From Rhizobiales bacterium CCH3-A5 (GTDB lineage Bacteria; Pseudomonadota; Alphaproteobacteria; Rhizobiales; Beijerinckiaceae), in the NCBI GenBank assembly GCA_001556025.1, contig LSIB01000163.1, forward strand, positions 124,001 to 188,000: 64,000 nucleotides of DNA, read 5' to 3'. Below are positions 26,650-38,600 of the stretch, one piece after another (the first letter of the stretch is position 1; every line of letters starts with the position of its first letter). The notes below the pieces were generated by a model that saw nothing but the letters and a program-made list of their open reading frames with translations, had not been told where the DNA came from and ran no database searches. Made by a program: the position numbers and the translations under genes.

Positions 26650-29600
26650 ATGCGTTTTCTGATCGGCAGTTTCTGCAACGACGTTCTCGGCGGCGGGAAT
26701 GGCAACGACATCTTGCTCGGCCTCTCCGGCAGCGACGTGCTCCAGGGCGGCCGCGGCAACGACATCCTGATCGGCGGCTCGGGCAGCGACCAGATATTCG
26801 GCGGCGCCGGCAACGACCTGCTCCTCGGCAACAACGGCAACGATCTGCTCGACGGCGGCGTGGGCAGCGACATTGTCGATGGCGGCAGCGGCGACGACAT
26901 CGCGATCTACCGGATGAGCGAGAATCGCGGCGCGCGCGACGTCTATTCCGGCGGCTCGGGCAAGGATACGCTGCGGCTGGCCTTCACCGCCGCCGAATGG
27001 AACGACCCACGGGTGCGGCTCGAGGTCATCGCCTATGCCGCCTTTCAGGCCGCGCACACCAACCGGCGCGGCGAGGCCGACAACGACGTCTTCCGATTCC
27101 AGAGCTTCGACCTGCGCGCCTCGGCCTTCGAGAAGCTCGAGGTTTATGTCGATGGCCGGCGCGTCGAGATCGGCGACGCGCCCGTGACCGCGCGCGACGA
27201 TGCGGCTCAGGCCGGCGAGAACGGCAGCGTCGTCATCAACGTCGCCGGCAATGATTCGACGCCGGACGGGATCGGTGCGGTCACGCTGGTTTCGGGCCCG
27301 ACCAAGGGCACCGTGACGCTGCGCGCCGACAAGACCTTCCTCTACACGCCGGGCGCCGCGATGAACGCGCTCGGCGCCGGCCAGCGCACGACCGATACGT
27401 TTACCTACCGCATTAGCGACCGCGACGGCGACAGCGGCGTGGCGACCGTCACGGTGACGATCATCGGCGAGAACGACGCGCCGACCGTCACCGTGGTCAA
27501 TCCCGCGACGGACGCCGAGGGCGATGCCGGCACGCCGAGCGTCAGGACGATCGACCTGTTCCGCGACCTGACCATGGCGACCGACCCGGATCAAACCGAC
27601 ACACCGGTCTTTCGCACGGGCTCGATCCTCGTGCAGGCCGGGCCCGGCTCGGCGACCGGCAACACGGCGTTGATCGCGGTCAATCAGACCACCGGCGTGA
27701 TCAGCTACGACCGCGCCGCCTTCGACTTCCTGAACACCGGACAAAGCGCGATCTACCGGATCAGCTTCGACGTCCGCTCCGGCTCCGACACGGTCACGCG
27801 CACGGTGACGCTGACCATCACCGGCATCACCGATGTCCCCGGCGACACGACGCCGCCGCCAGCCCCGACGCTGACGCTCGCCGCCGCATCCGACAGCGGT
27901 GCGGCGGGCGACCGCCTGACCAACGACAGCACCCCGACCTTGACCGGCACGGCCGAGGCCGGCGCGACTGTGACCATTCTGCGCAATGGCGTCAGCATCG
28001 GCACGGCGCTCGCCGCCGCGAACGGAAGCTGGAGCTTCACCACGGCCGTGCTCGCCGACGGCCTGCACAATTTCAGCGCGACCGCGCGCGACGCCGCCGG
28101 CAACAACGGCCCGGCCTCCACGGCGCTCGCCTTGACCATCGACACCGGCGCACCCGCCGCGCCGGCGCTCGCGCTCGCCGCCGCCTCCGACAGCGGCGCG
28201 GCCGGAGACCGCCTCACCAACGACAACACCCCCACGCTGACAGGAACGGCCGAAGCTGGGGCGACCATCACCATCCTGCGCAATGGCGCGATTGCCGGGA
28301 CCACGACAGCCGCCGCCGATGGCGGCTGGACCTATACCAGCGCGGCGCTTGCCGACGGCACCCATGCTTTCACGGCCTTCGCGACCGATGCGGCTGGCAA
28401 CGCCGGCCCGGCGTCGGCGGCGCTTGCGCTGACCATCGACACCGCCGCGCCGGGCCTTCCCGCCATCGACCTCGCCGCCGCCGAGGACAGCGGCGCATCC
28501 GACAGCGACGACCTGACCAATCGGGCGAGCGTCACGCTCTCCGTCTCGGCAGAGACGGGGTCGACCGTCACGCTGAACGGCCAGAGCGCTGTCGCGGTCG
28601 CCGGCCTCGCCAGCTTCACCGTCGCGCTGGCCGAAGGCGTCAACGGCTTCAGCGCGACAGCGACCGACGCCGCCGGCAATGTCAGCGCGGCCGGGATCCT
28701 CTCGATCACGCGCGACAGCGACGCCGATCTCGGCGACGACCTGGCTGTGACGCTGGGCGACGGCCTGATCAACGCCATGGAGCGCGCGGCCGTCGGCTTT
28801 GCGCTGTCGGGACTCGACGCCGACGCCACCGCGACGCTGACCTTCGCCAGCACGGGCGGCGGAGCGATCACGCGCACGCTATCGGCGAACGGGACCGGGA
28901 CGATCGACCTTTCGAGCCTCGGCGACGGTGCGATCAGTGTCTCCGTCTCAGCCGGCGACGCCGCCGGAAACACGGCGACCGGCAGCGGTTTCGGCGCGAC
29001 GCTCGATACGCTGGCGCCCGATGCGCCGGTCATCGATCTGGTCGCCGCCGACGATAGCGGCGCATCGGACGGCGACAATCTCACCAATCTTGCGAGCGTC
29101 ACGCTGAGTGTCGCGGCCGAAACCGGCGCGACCGTCACGCTGAACGGCCAGAGCGCCGTGGCGACGGCGGGGGCTGCGAGCTTCACCGTGGCGCTTGTCG
29201 AGGGCGCAAACGCCTTCAGCGCCACCGCGACGGACGCCGCCGGCAATACCAGCGCTGCCGGCACATCGACCGTCACACGCGACAGCGATGCCGACGCCGA
29301 CAACGACCTCGCCGTCAGCCTAGGCGACAGCCTGATCAACGCCGCCGAGCGCGCCGCCGTCGCCTTCACTCTGACCGGGCTCGACGCCGACGCGATCGCA
29401 TCCCTGACCTTCTCCAGCTCCGGCGGCGGCAGCCTGACCCGGACGCTGTCCGAAAACGGAACCGGCGCGATCGACCTATCGTCCCTCGGCGATGGCGCGA
29501 TCACCGTCTCGGTTGCGGCCAGCGACGCCGCCGGCAATACCGCGACAGGCAGTGGCGCATCGGCGACGCTCGACACCACCCGCCCCGCGGCCCCCACGCT

Positions 29601-32600
29601 CGCGCTCGATGCCGGCTCCGACACAGGCACGCCCGGAGACGGCGCGACGCTGGACACGACGCCGACCCTGACCGGCACGACGGAGCCCGGCGCGACGGTG
29701 ACGATCCTGCGCGACGGGTTCGGTGTCGGCAGCGCGACTGCAGACGCCAGCGGCAACTGGAGTTTCACCAGCGCCGACGTGACAGCCGGGCCCTACAGCT
29801 TTGCCGCCATCGCCACAGACGCCGCCGGCAATGCCGGCCCGGCCTCGGCCGCCTTCGCGCTGACGATCGAGAACGCCGCGCCTGCGGAGATCTCGCTGGC
29901 GCTGTCGGCCTCCGACGAGGCCTCCGCCCCCGGCGACGACACCACGACCGGCAGCGTCGTCACCCTCGTCGGCGCCACGGAAGCCGGCGCGACCGTGACG
30001 CTCGGATCCGGCCCGCAGGCGATGACCACCATCGCCGATACGCAGGGCCTGTTCCGCTTCGACGATATCGCGCTCTCGCTCGGCGGCAACGCCTTCACCG
30101 TGACGGCCAGCCTCGCCGGCCAGACGATCGCGACCCAGACGGTGACGCTGACCCGCGAAGCGGCTGCCGCCAACGCGCCAGACAACGCCGCCGTCAACTG
30201 GATCCGCATCGCGCTCGGGCTCGTCGCCGAGGAATCCTCGGCTCCGACCTATGCCTCCCGCGCACTCGCGATGGAAAGCCTCGCGGTCTACAACGTCATG
30301 GCCGCGATCGACGGAACGCCCGGCTATCTGATCAACGCGCAGGCCGCGCTCGGAGCTTCGGCCGAAGCGGCCGTCGCCACGGCCGCCCACGACATCCTGA
30401 AGGCGCTCTATCCCGGCCAGAGCTTCGATCTCGCGGCGGAACTCGCCGAATCGCTGGCGCTCGTGGCCGATGGTCAGAGCGAGGATGACGGCGTCGCGCT
30501 CGGCGGGGATATCGCCGCCCGCGTGCTGGCCCTGCGCCAGAACGACGGCTGGGATATAGTCGTCAACGACACCGGCAGCGACGCCGTCGGCAAGTGGCAG
30601 CCCACCGCGCCCTTCTACGCGCCAGGCCTTGACGCACAATGGGCCACGCTCGACACCTTCGCGCTCGATACGCCCGACCAGTTCAGGCCGGACGCGCCGC
30701 CCGATGTGCACAGTGACGCGTTTCTGGCGGCCTATAGCGAGGTCAAGGAGCTCGGCGCGTCGGACAGCACGACCCGCACCGCCGACCAGGCGAACATCGC
30801 CCGGTTCTGGGCGGCCGGCGTCGGCACCTACACGCCGTCGGGCATGTGGAACGACATCGCCGCCAAGCTGGTCGACGAAGGCTCGGTCGGCCTTTCGGCC
30901 ACCGCGCGGCTCTTCGCCCAGCTCAACCTCGCAATGGCGGATGCCGGCATCGCCGCCTGGGACGCCAAGTACACCTATGACTATGTCCGCCCGATCACGA
31001 TCATCCGCGAGGCGCAGAATCTGAACGATCCACGCATCGTCGAGGACCGCGACTGGTTCCCGCTGATCCCGACGCCACCCTTCCCGGAATATGTCTCGGG
31101 CCATTCGACCTACAGCGCCGCAGCCGCGACCGTGCTCACCGATTTCTTCGGCGAGACGACCGCGTTCTCGATCACGTCGAAGAGCCTCGCCAATGGCACG
31201 GTTCCACGCAGCTTCGACAATTTCTGGGATGCGGCCTTCGAGGCAGGCGAGAGCCGCGTCTTCGGCGGCATCCACTACCGCTTCTCCAGCGAGGCTGGCT
31301 ACGAACTCGGCAGCGCGGTCGGCAATCTCGTGCTGTCGGCCTTCGATGCCGCCTCGGACGCGATCGCGCCGCGCATCCTGCTCGCGCAGGAGCCAGGCTT
31401 CGTCAGCGACACGATCCCCGTCCTGACCGGCAGCGTGCTCGACAATGTCTCGGGTGTCTCGTCGCTGAGCTATTCGCTCGACGGCGCAGCCTTCGTGGCG
31501 CTCGCCTTCGCAGCCGACGGTTCCTTCTCGCTCGATCTCGCCGCACTGCTCGCCGGCCAGCCGGACGGCCTCCACGACATCAGCCTGCGGGCGCTCGACG
31601 CGGCGGGCAATCTCGGCACCTTCAACGCCTTCCGGTTCGCGGTCGCGACCGCGCCACCCGTCGCCAGCCTCGCGCCCGAGAGCGTGCAGCAGGGCGAAAC
31701 CATTCTCGCCGGCGAGCGCCTGACCGGCTTCGTGCCGCTGAGCGAGGGCAATGCGCTGGCCGCCCTGACCTATCGCTTCGACGGCGGGCCGAAGACCAGC
31801 GTCGCCTTCGACGCGAGCAACGGCTTCGACCAGGCGCTCGACCTGCGAACCATCGCGCCCGGCGCGCGCCAACTCGTGCTCGAAATCACCGACGTCGCCG
31901 GCAATGTCGCGATCCAGACCTATGACGTCACAGTGCCGACCCCGCCCTTCACCATCGTCGCGATCGAGCCCGAAGCCGACGAGATGCAGGTCGGCGTCAC
32001 TTACCGGCCGCTGGTCGAGTTCTCGCGCGCGGTCGATGCGAGCACCCTGACGGCGTCGAGCTTCTACGCCACGGATTCCAGCGGGGCGGTGATCCCGGCC
32101 ACGATCGTGCCCTTCGCCGACGGGCTCGGCGCCTGGCTCCTGTTCCAGGAGACGCTGCCGGGCTCGCAGGCGATCACGCTGCATATCGACGGCAGCGAGA
32201 TCCGCTCGCGCGACGGAACCTTCCTCGACGCCGCGCTGACGGGCGCGGGCGGATCGAACCTGACCCAGGTCTTCACCACGGTCTCGACCACCGGCGTGCC
32301 CGGCACCACCATCACCGGCTACGTGCTCGATCCCGGCGCCGACCGCGAGATGATGACGCCCGACGACGTCCGCGCCGGGCCGCTCGGCCTGAACAATTTC
32401 GCGACCAACACCTATCTCAGCAAGCTCGCCGGGGTGAAGGTCTATGTCATCGGCCAGGAGGACAAGGCCGTCTTCACCGACGCCGACGGCCTCTTCACTC
32501 TCACCGACATGCCGGCCGGCAACGTCAAGCTCGTCATCGACGGCCGCACCGCCGCGATGACCGAGGCCGGCATCTTCTTCCCTGAAATGGTGATGGACCT

Positions 32601-35600
32601 GACCATCCGCCCCGGCATCGTCAACACGGTGATGGGCTCGATGGGGCCCGCCGAAGCGCAGGAGTTCAACGCCGGCAATCTCGCCGTCTACCTGCCGCGC
32701 ATCGACGACGACATCTTCGTCGCGATCGGGACCGGCGCGCCGACCGTGGTGCAGGCCACCAGTTCGGCCAATTCCTCTCTCACCGGCGACCAGCTCTCGC
32801 GGATGTCGCTGACGGTCGCGCCCGGCAGCGTCGTCGATGGCGCGGGCAACCCCGTCGCTGTCGAGGTCGGCATTGCCACCGTGCCGCCCTCGATGGTGAT
32901 GGACATGCTGCCCGAAGGCGTGCTGCAGCACTCCTTCGACATCACCATCCAGGTTCGGGACGTCAACGGTCAACCGATCGACGATCCGGTCTTCACCACC
33001 CCGGCCATCCTGGCGATGCCCAACACCTTCGGGCTCGCCCCGGGCGAGAAGACCTTCGTCCTCTCCTTCGACCACACCACCGGCCGCCTCGTCATCAACG
33101 GCACCGCGACGGTGTCTGCCGATGGCTTGAGCATCGTTACCGACCCCGATTCCGGCATCCTCGCGCCGGGCTGGCACGGCATCGCGCCGGGCTCGCGCGG
33201 CCGGGGCGGCGTCAGCGGCCCCTGCGATCCGCCCGGCACTCCAGAACTCGACGAAGTCCGTCAGGCCTATCAGGAGTTCTACGACAAGACGAACCAGACG
33301 CTCGACGACGCCTCGACCCTCAACTCGTTGCTGGGGGCGGCGGGCGCAAACACCACGCCCGTCGGAAAAGCGCTCGACGTGCGCGGCACCTACAACGACC
33401 TGAAAACGCTGAGCGACAGCTCTCTGCGCGCCGGCGACGCCTTCCGCCGCGGCGACGTCGTCGGCGGACTGCTCGAGAGCGGGCAGGTCTTCGTCGACAG
33501 CGTCAGCGTCTTCACCGATTTCATGGGCTTCATTCCCGGTCCGATCGGGCGCATCGCGAACGCCTACGGCGTCGTCCTGAACAGCGCCAAGCGCGCGGGC
33601 CAGGTCTCCTCGGAAAACCTCGACATCCTGACCGGACAGAAGCAGCAGATCCGCCAGACCGCCGACGAGGTGAAGGCGCAGCAGCGCTGGGTTCCGCCGA
33701 CCGTGACTCCCCAGCAGGAACAGCAGCGCCAACAGAATCTGCAGCGCCTGGAAGAAGCGGAGCTGCGCTATCGTGAAGAGTCGCAGCGCCAGACCGAGAT
33801 CATCGAGGAGACGACCACCTATTTCGAGACGGTGATCGAGTTCCTCGAAATGGTGCAGCCAGGCGGCAGCGGCCCCGGCCCCAATCCCGACAGTGTCGAA
33901 CTGGCCGAGATGGCCGACCGGATAAAGGACTTCGCCGATAGTCAGATCGAGTTGATCGGCGGCGAATTCTCGCTGGAGTACGAGTTCCTTTACCAGCTCG
34001 AGGAGGAGTATCTGCTGGCGCTCCAGCAGGTCATCGACGACATCGCCGCCGAGATCGGCGTCACGATCCCGGCAATGGCGGCCATGAGCGGCGCATCCCT
34101 CGGAGGCTTGACCGGCGGCGTGGTCATGGGAGCGAACTTCTTTCCCAATCAGCCGGCGCAAGCTGAGGTTCCCTCCGTCGTCTACGGCCAGACGATGTAC
34201 TACCTTCTCGAGAACCTGGATTCAGGGTCCGAACTGCGTGGCCAGTTCAACGCGATGGCCGGTATCGACCAATTCCTGGCGCCCAACACGCTCTACCGGC
34301 TGACGGTGTTCGATCCGGTCAGCCGCGATATAGGCCAGACCGTGTTCCAGAGCCGGCCCACAGGCCAGGCCACGGATATCCCCAACGTCCTGCTCTTCGA
34401 CGATGCCGGAGCTGTTGGTGCGGGCGGCTTCACCGCGCGGGCCGCAAACGTTCTCGGCATCAACCCGAACATCCGCGACAACTTCATCGCCGGCGTGCAG
34501 GACGAGGCGGCGCTGCTCGGCGGATTCGCCAACACGCCGGCGCTGGCCAGCACGACCGGCGTCATCGGCTCGGTTTCGCTGCTGGGCGACGCCAAGGCGG
34601 TCGTGGTCGAATCGGACGACGTCAATGGCGGCCGGCTGACGGCCTATGTCGCAACCGGCGATTACGGCCTGGCGCTGGTCAACGTCTCGGACCCGCTCGC
34701 GCCGGCGATCCTGAGCCAGATCGACCTCCTCGGCACGGCTACGGACGTCGCTGTCGACGGCGCAACCGACCTCGTCGCGGTCGCGACCGGCGCGAGCGGC
34801 GTCGCCATCGTCGACGCCAACCTCGCCAACGCGCCGCGCCTCGTGCGCACGCTGAACGTCGCGGCGACGCAGGTCGAGATCTTCGACGGACTCGCCTATG
34901 TCGTCAGCGGCGGCATCGTCTCGGCTTACGACATGGCGACCGGCCAGCAGGTCAAGGGTCTGCTCCTGCCGGGCGCGAACTATCCCGTCACGGGGCTGGC
35001 CATCGAGAACGGCAGGCTGTTCGCGCTCGAATACAATCCGGGCGTCGGCCCGCGGCTGACCGTCATCGACATCGCCTCGCCGGTGCTGAGCATCCTTAGC
35101 ACGCTGCAACTGCCCTTCGCCGCGCGCGGTAGCGACAACGCGGCCGACGGCCTGCTCACCGTCAGCGGCGGCATCGCCTATCTGCCGGCCGGGTCGGGCG
35201 CGGGCCTGGGCGCCGCCGGCGGCTATGCGACCGTGAATGTCAGCGACCCCGCCGCGCCCTTCCTCGTCAGCACGCCCGACCAGGAGGGTATCGCCGGCGG
35301 CGCGCTGGCGCTCAACGGCTCGGGCCGCGCCCTCACGGTGCAGCGCCTGAACGTGGCGGAGGCCAATAGCTTTGCCGACCGCAACCTCGTCGATGTGGTC
35401 GATGTCGCCAATCCGGCCAATACCGGCGTGCTCATCAACCGCATCCTGCTGCCCGAGAACGCCGTGCCGACAGCGGTCACGGTCGCCGGCGGCAACGCCT
35501 TCGTCGCCACCAGCGACGGCCTCTCGGTCGTCCGGTATCTGCAGATCGACCGGCTCGGCGTCGCTCCCACGATCAACTTCACGACGAACCTCGTCGATGC

Positions 35601-38600
35601 CGACCCGCTGACGGCCGGCATCCAGGCGCAGGCGCTCGAGGCGAGCCGGGTCACCTTCGACCTGACCGTCTTCGACGACGTGCAGGTGCGCAGCGTCGAG
35701 TTGCTTGTCGACGGTCGGGTCGTCCAGACCGACCTTTCGGTTCCGCTCTCGCTGTCGACCGTGCTGCCGAGCATCGCCGGCAATGGCGGTCCGAACGTCA
35801 CGCTGGCGCTCCGCGCCACCGACACCGGCGGCAACGTCACCACCACCGCTCCGATCACCGTCACGCTAACCGCCGATACGACGCCCTTCAACCTGATCAA
35901 CGTCACGCCCGACGATGGCGAGACCGTCGGCCAGACGCGCAAGGTCTCCTATCTCTTCTCCAAGGCGCTGGCCCCGACGAGCGTCACGCTCGCCAACTTC
36001 GTCCTCAAGACGCAGGCCGGAGATGTCGTGACGGCGACCGGGATCGCGCTGCGCGAGAACGGCACGCGCGTCGAGATCAGCTATGACGCCCTGCCGCTCG
36101 GCCAGTATCAGGGGACGATCAAGGCGCCGCTGGTGCGCGACCTGTCGGGCCAGCGGCTAGGGGCGGCCGATTTCGTCGGGACGGCCGATTTCACCGTTGC
36201 CGCCTTCGACAACAGCTGGATCGGCGGCATCGTCGGCGACTGGACGCTGGCCGCCAACTGGAGCGATGGCGCTGCGCCCGACGCGACGGACAGCGTGTTC
36301 ATCCAGACCGTGCCCGGCGGCACGATCAATTTCGACCAGACCGCCAATTTCGGCAACGCCATTGTCGAGAGCCTGACGATGACCGGCGGCGGCTCGCTGG
36401 TGTATGACAGCGCGCCGACCGTGAACGGCCGCCCGTTCCGCGGCATCGAGACCAGCTATCTCTCGAATGACGGGTTGATCGACATCGGCAAGTTCGGCGC
36501 CCTGACGGTCAAGGGCGACCTCCACAACGAGGGCACAATCCGGCTTTCAGCCACGGCGACGAACGTGCCGGGCACCTTCGGTGGGTCGATCGGCCGGCTC
36601 GTGCTCGGCGAAGGCGACCTGACGATCGATGGTGGCGGCGTGATCGAGATGGGCAATGATCCGGTCTCGGTCCTGACCGCAGCGCAGCTCGCCGGCCGGC
36701 GCAAGGGCGAGCAGGATCTCGGCTTCTACGATGCTGGCATTCCCTCGGTCGTCACCAATCTCGACAACACCATCCGCGGCGGCGGCGAGATCACAGGTGA
36801 GATGACGCTGATCAACGGCGCGGCCGGCGTCATCGAATCGACCATCGACAAGCGGCTGACGTTGTCGACCTACATTTTCAACATCAGCGACTTCGGCGGC
36901 GTCGTCTTTTACGAGCGCGGCCTGATCGAGAATGACGGGCTGATCCGGGCCACGGCCACCAGCACGCTCAAGATCGACAACGTCAACATCCAGAACCAGG
37001 ACGGCGTGATCCGGGCCGACGGCGAGAATTCGCTGGTCTGGTTCGAGTTCAACCCGATCGTCGATGGCGGCCTGATCGAGGCCGTCGGCAGCGGCGCGTT
37101 CCTGCTCTCCTACGGCGCGACCCTGCGCAACCTGACGATCGACAACGCACAGGGCGCCAACCTCCTGCTCGTCTCGCGCAATACGGCCAACAGCAACAGT
37201 CAGGCCACAAGTCTCGAGAATGTCACGCTGCGCGGCGACATCAATGTCTCGCCGCCCGACTCCGCCGGCGCCACGCTTTCGCTGAAGGGCGAGATCGTCA
37301 TCGAGGGCGCCGACAGCGAGATCATCCTCTTCGATGGCGCATCGACTCCCGCGCGCCTTCTTATCGCAGGCGACACGCGCATCAGCGGCGGCGGCGTCAT
37401 CACGATCATCGACGGCGGCGTCGGCCACGAGATCGTCTCGGGCGCGGTCGTCCAGTATCCCTTCGCCGACCCCGACAACCCCACTGGAGAACCCGGCCAG
37501 CCTGACGCGATCGATCTGGTCAACGTCGATGCGGCGTTCCGCTGGGCAGGCACGATCAAGCCGTTCTATGATCTCACCGATGTCGAGTTTTACGATGCGT
37601 CCGGCAACTACCAGACCGTCCAGCGCCCGCAGACAGCGCCGCTGCACATCGTCAACTACGCGGCCGGGACGATCGAGAGCTATCTGAACATCAGCGGCGG
37701 TCCGCGCCCGCTGATCCTCGACGGTTTCCAGGGCGGCCCACCGACGCTGGCGGGCAACTACAACATCTCGAACGCCGGTCTGATCCGCGCCAGCAATGGC
37801 GTCGGGCTCGAGATCCGCAATTCGGCGGTCCAGCAATATGTCGATCCCTTCGAGCATCCGACGCAGGCCGGGCAGTTCGGAACGCTGGCCGCGCACGGTT
37901 TCGACTCCGACGTCACGCTCGACAACGCCACGGTTGTGGGCGGCCGCATCGAGACGATCGCCGGTGGCGATATCATCGTCACCGACGAGGGCTTCACCGG
38001 ACGCGGCGCGGTTTTCCAGAGTGCGGCGATCCGGATCGACCAGGACAGCACGCTCCGGATCGAAAACAACGCGCAGCTCGACATCTCCGCTTTTTTGTTT
38101 GGCAGAACGGAAACCGAGCTGCGCAATGACGGCACGATCGCGATTATCTCCGGCGGCGGTAACGATGCGCGCCTCACCGTGGGCGGCGAGTTCGGTGGCG
38201 ACCTCACCATCACAAGCGACGATTTCGGCGAGATCATCCTGCGCGATGCCAGCAGCTCGGGCCTGCGCGGCTCGCTCGGCAACGGCTATGGCGGCGGCGA
38301 GCGGCTGAGGATCGTCAACCAGGGCGTCGCCGGAGACGGCGATTTCGCTGTCGATATGGAACTGCGGGTCGAAGGCGGGCAGGGCCTGCGCCTGTCCGCC
38401 GACGCCGGCGGGCTGATCGACGTGAGAAGCTACTTCGTCAGCGTGGCCGCTTTCAGCCAGATCATCGCGGAGGGAGGGCTGGTCGAGATCGACGGCACGG
38501 TCGACAATTACGGCGTGATCGACGCTTACGCCGGCTCGCTGCGCTTCACCGGCGCGGTGCAGGGCGGCGGCACCACGATCACGCGCGGCGAGGATACGCT

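Noticed and set aside
27847..29871. Direct repeats as a possible CRISPR array
   Set aside because: The units are 297 and 567 bp, contiguous, in frame and encode Ig-like domains; no short spaced repeats.
29476..34161. 1561-codon open frame on the minus strand inside the giant gene
   Set aside because: It is the antisense shadow of a GC-rich coding frame: composition is Arg/Asp/Gly/Val-rich with no recognisable domains, and the plus-strand frame carries clear motifs throughout.
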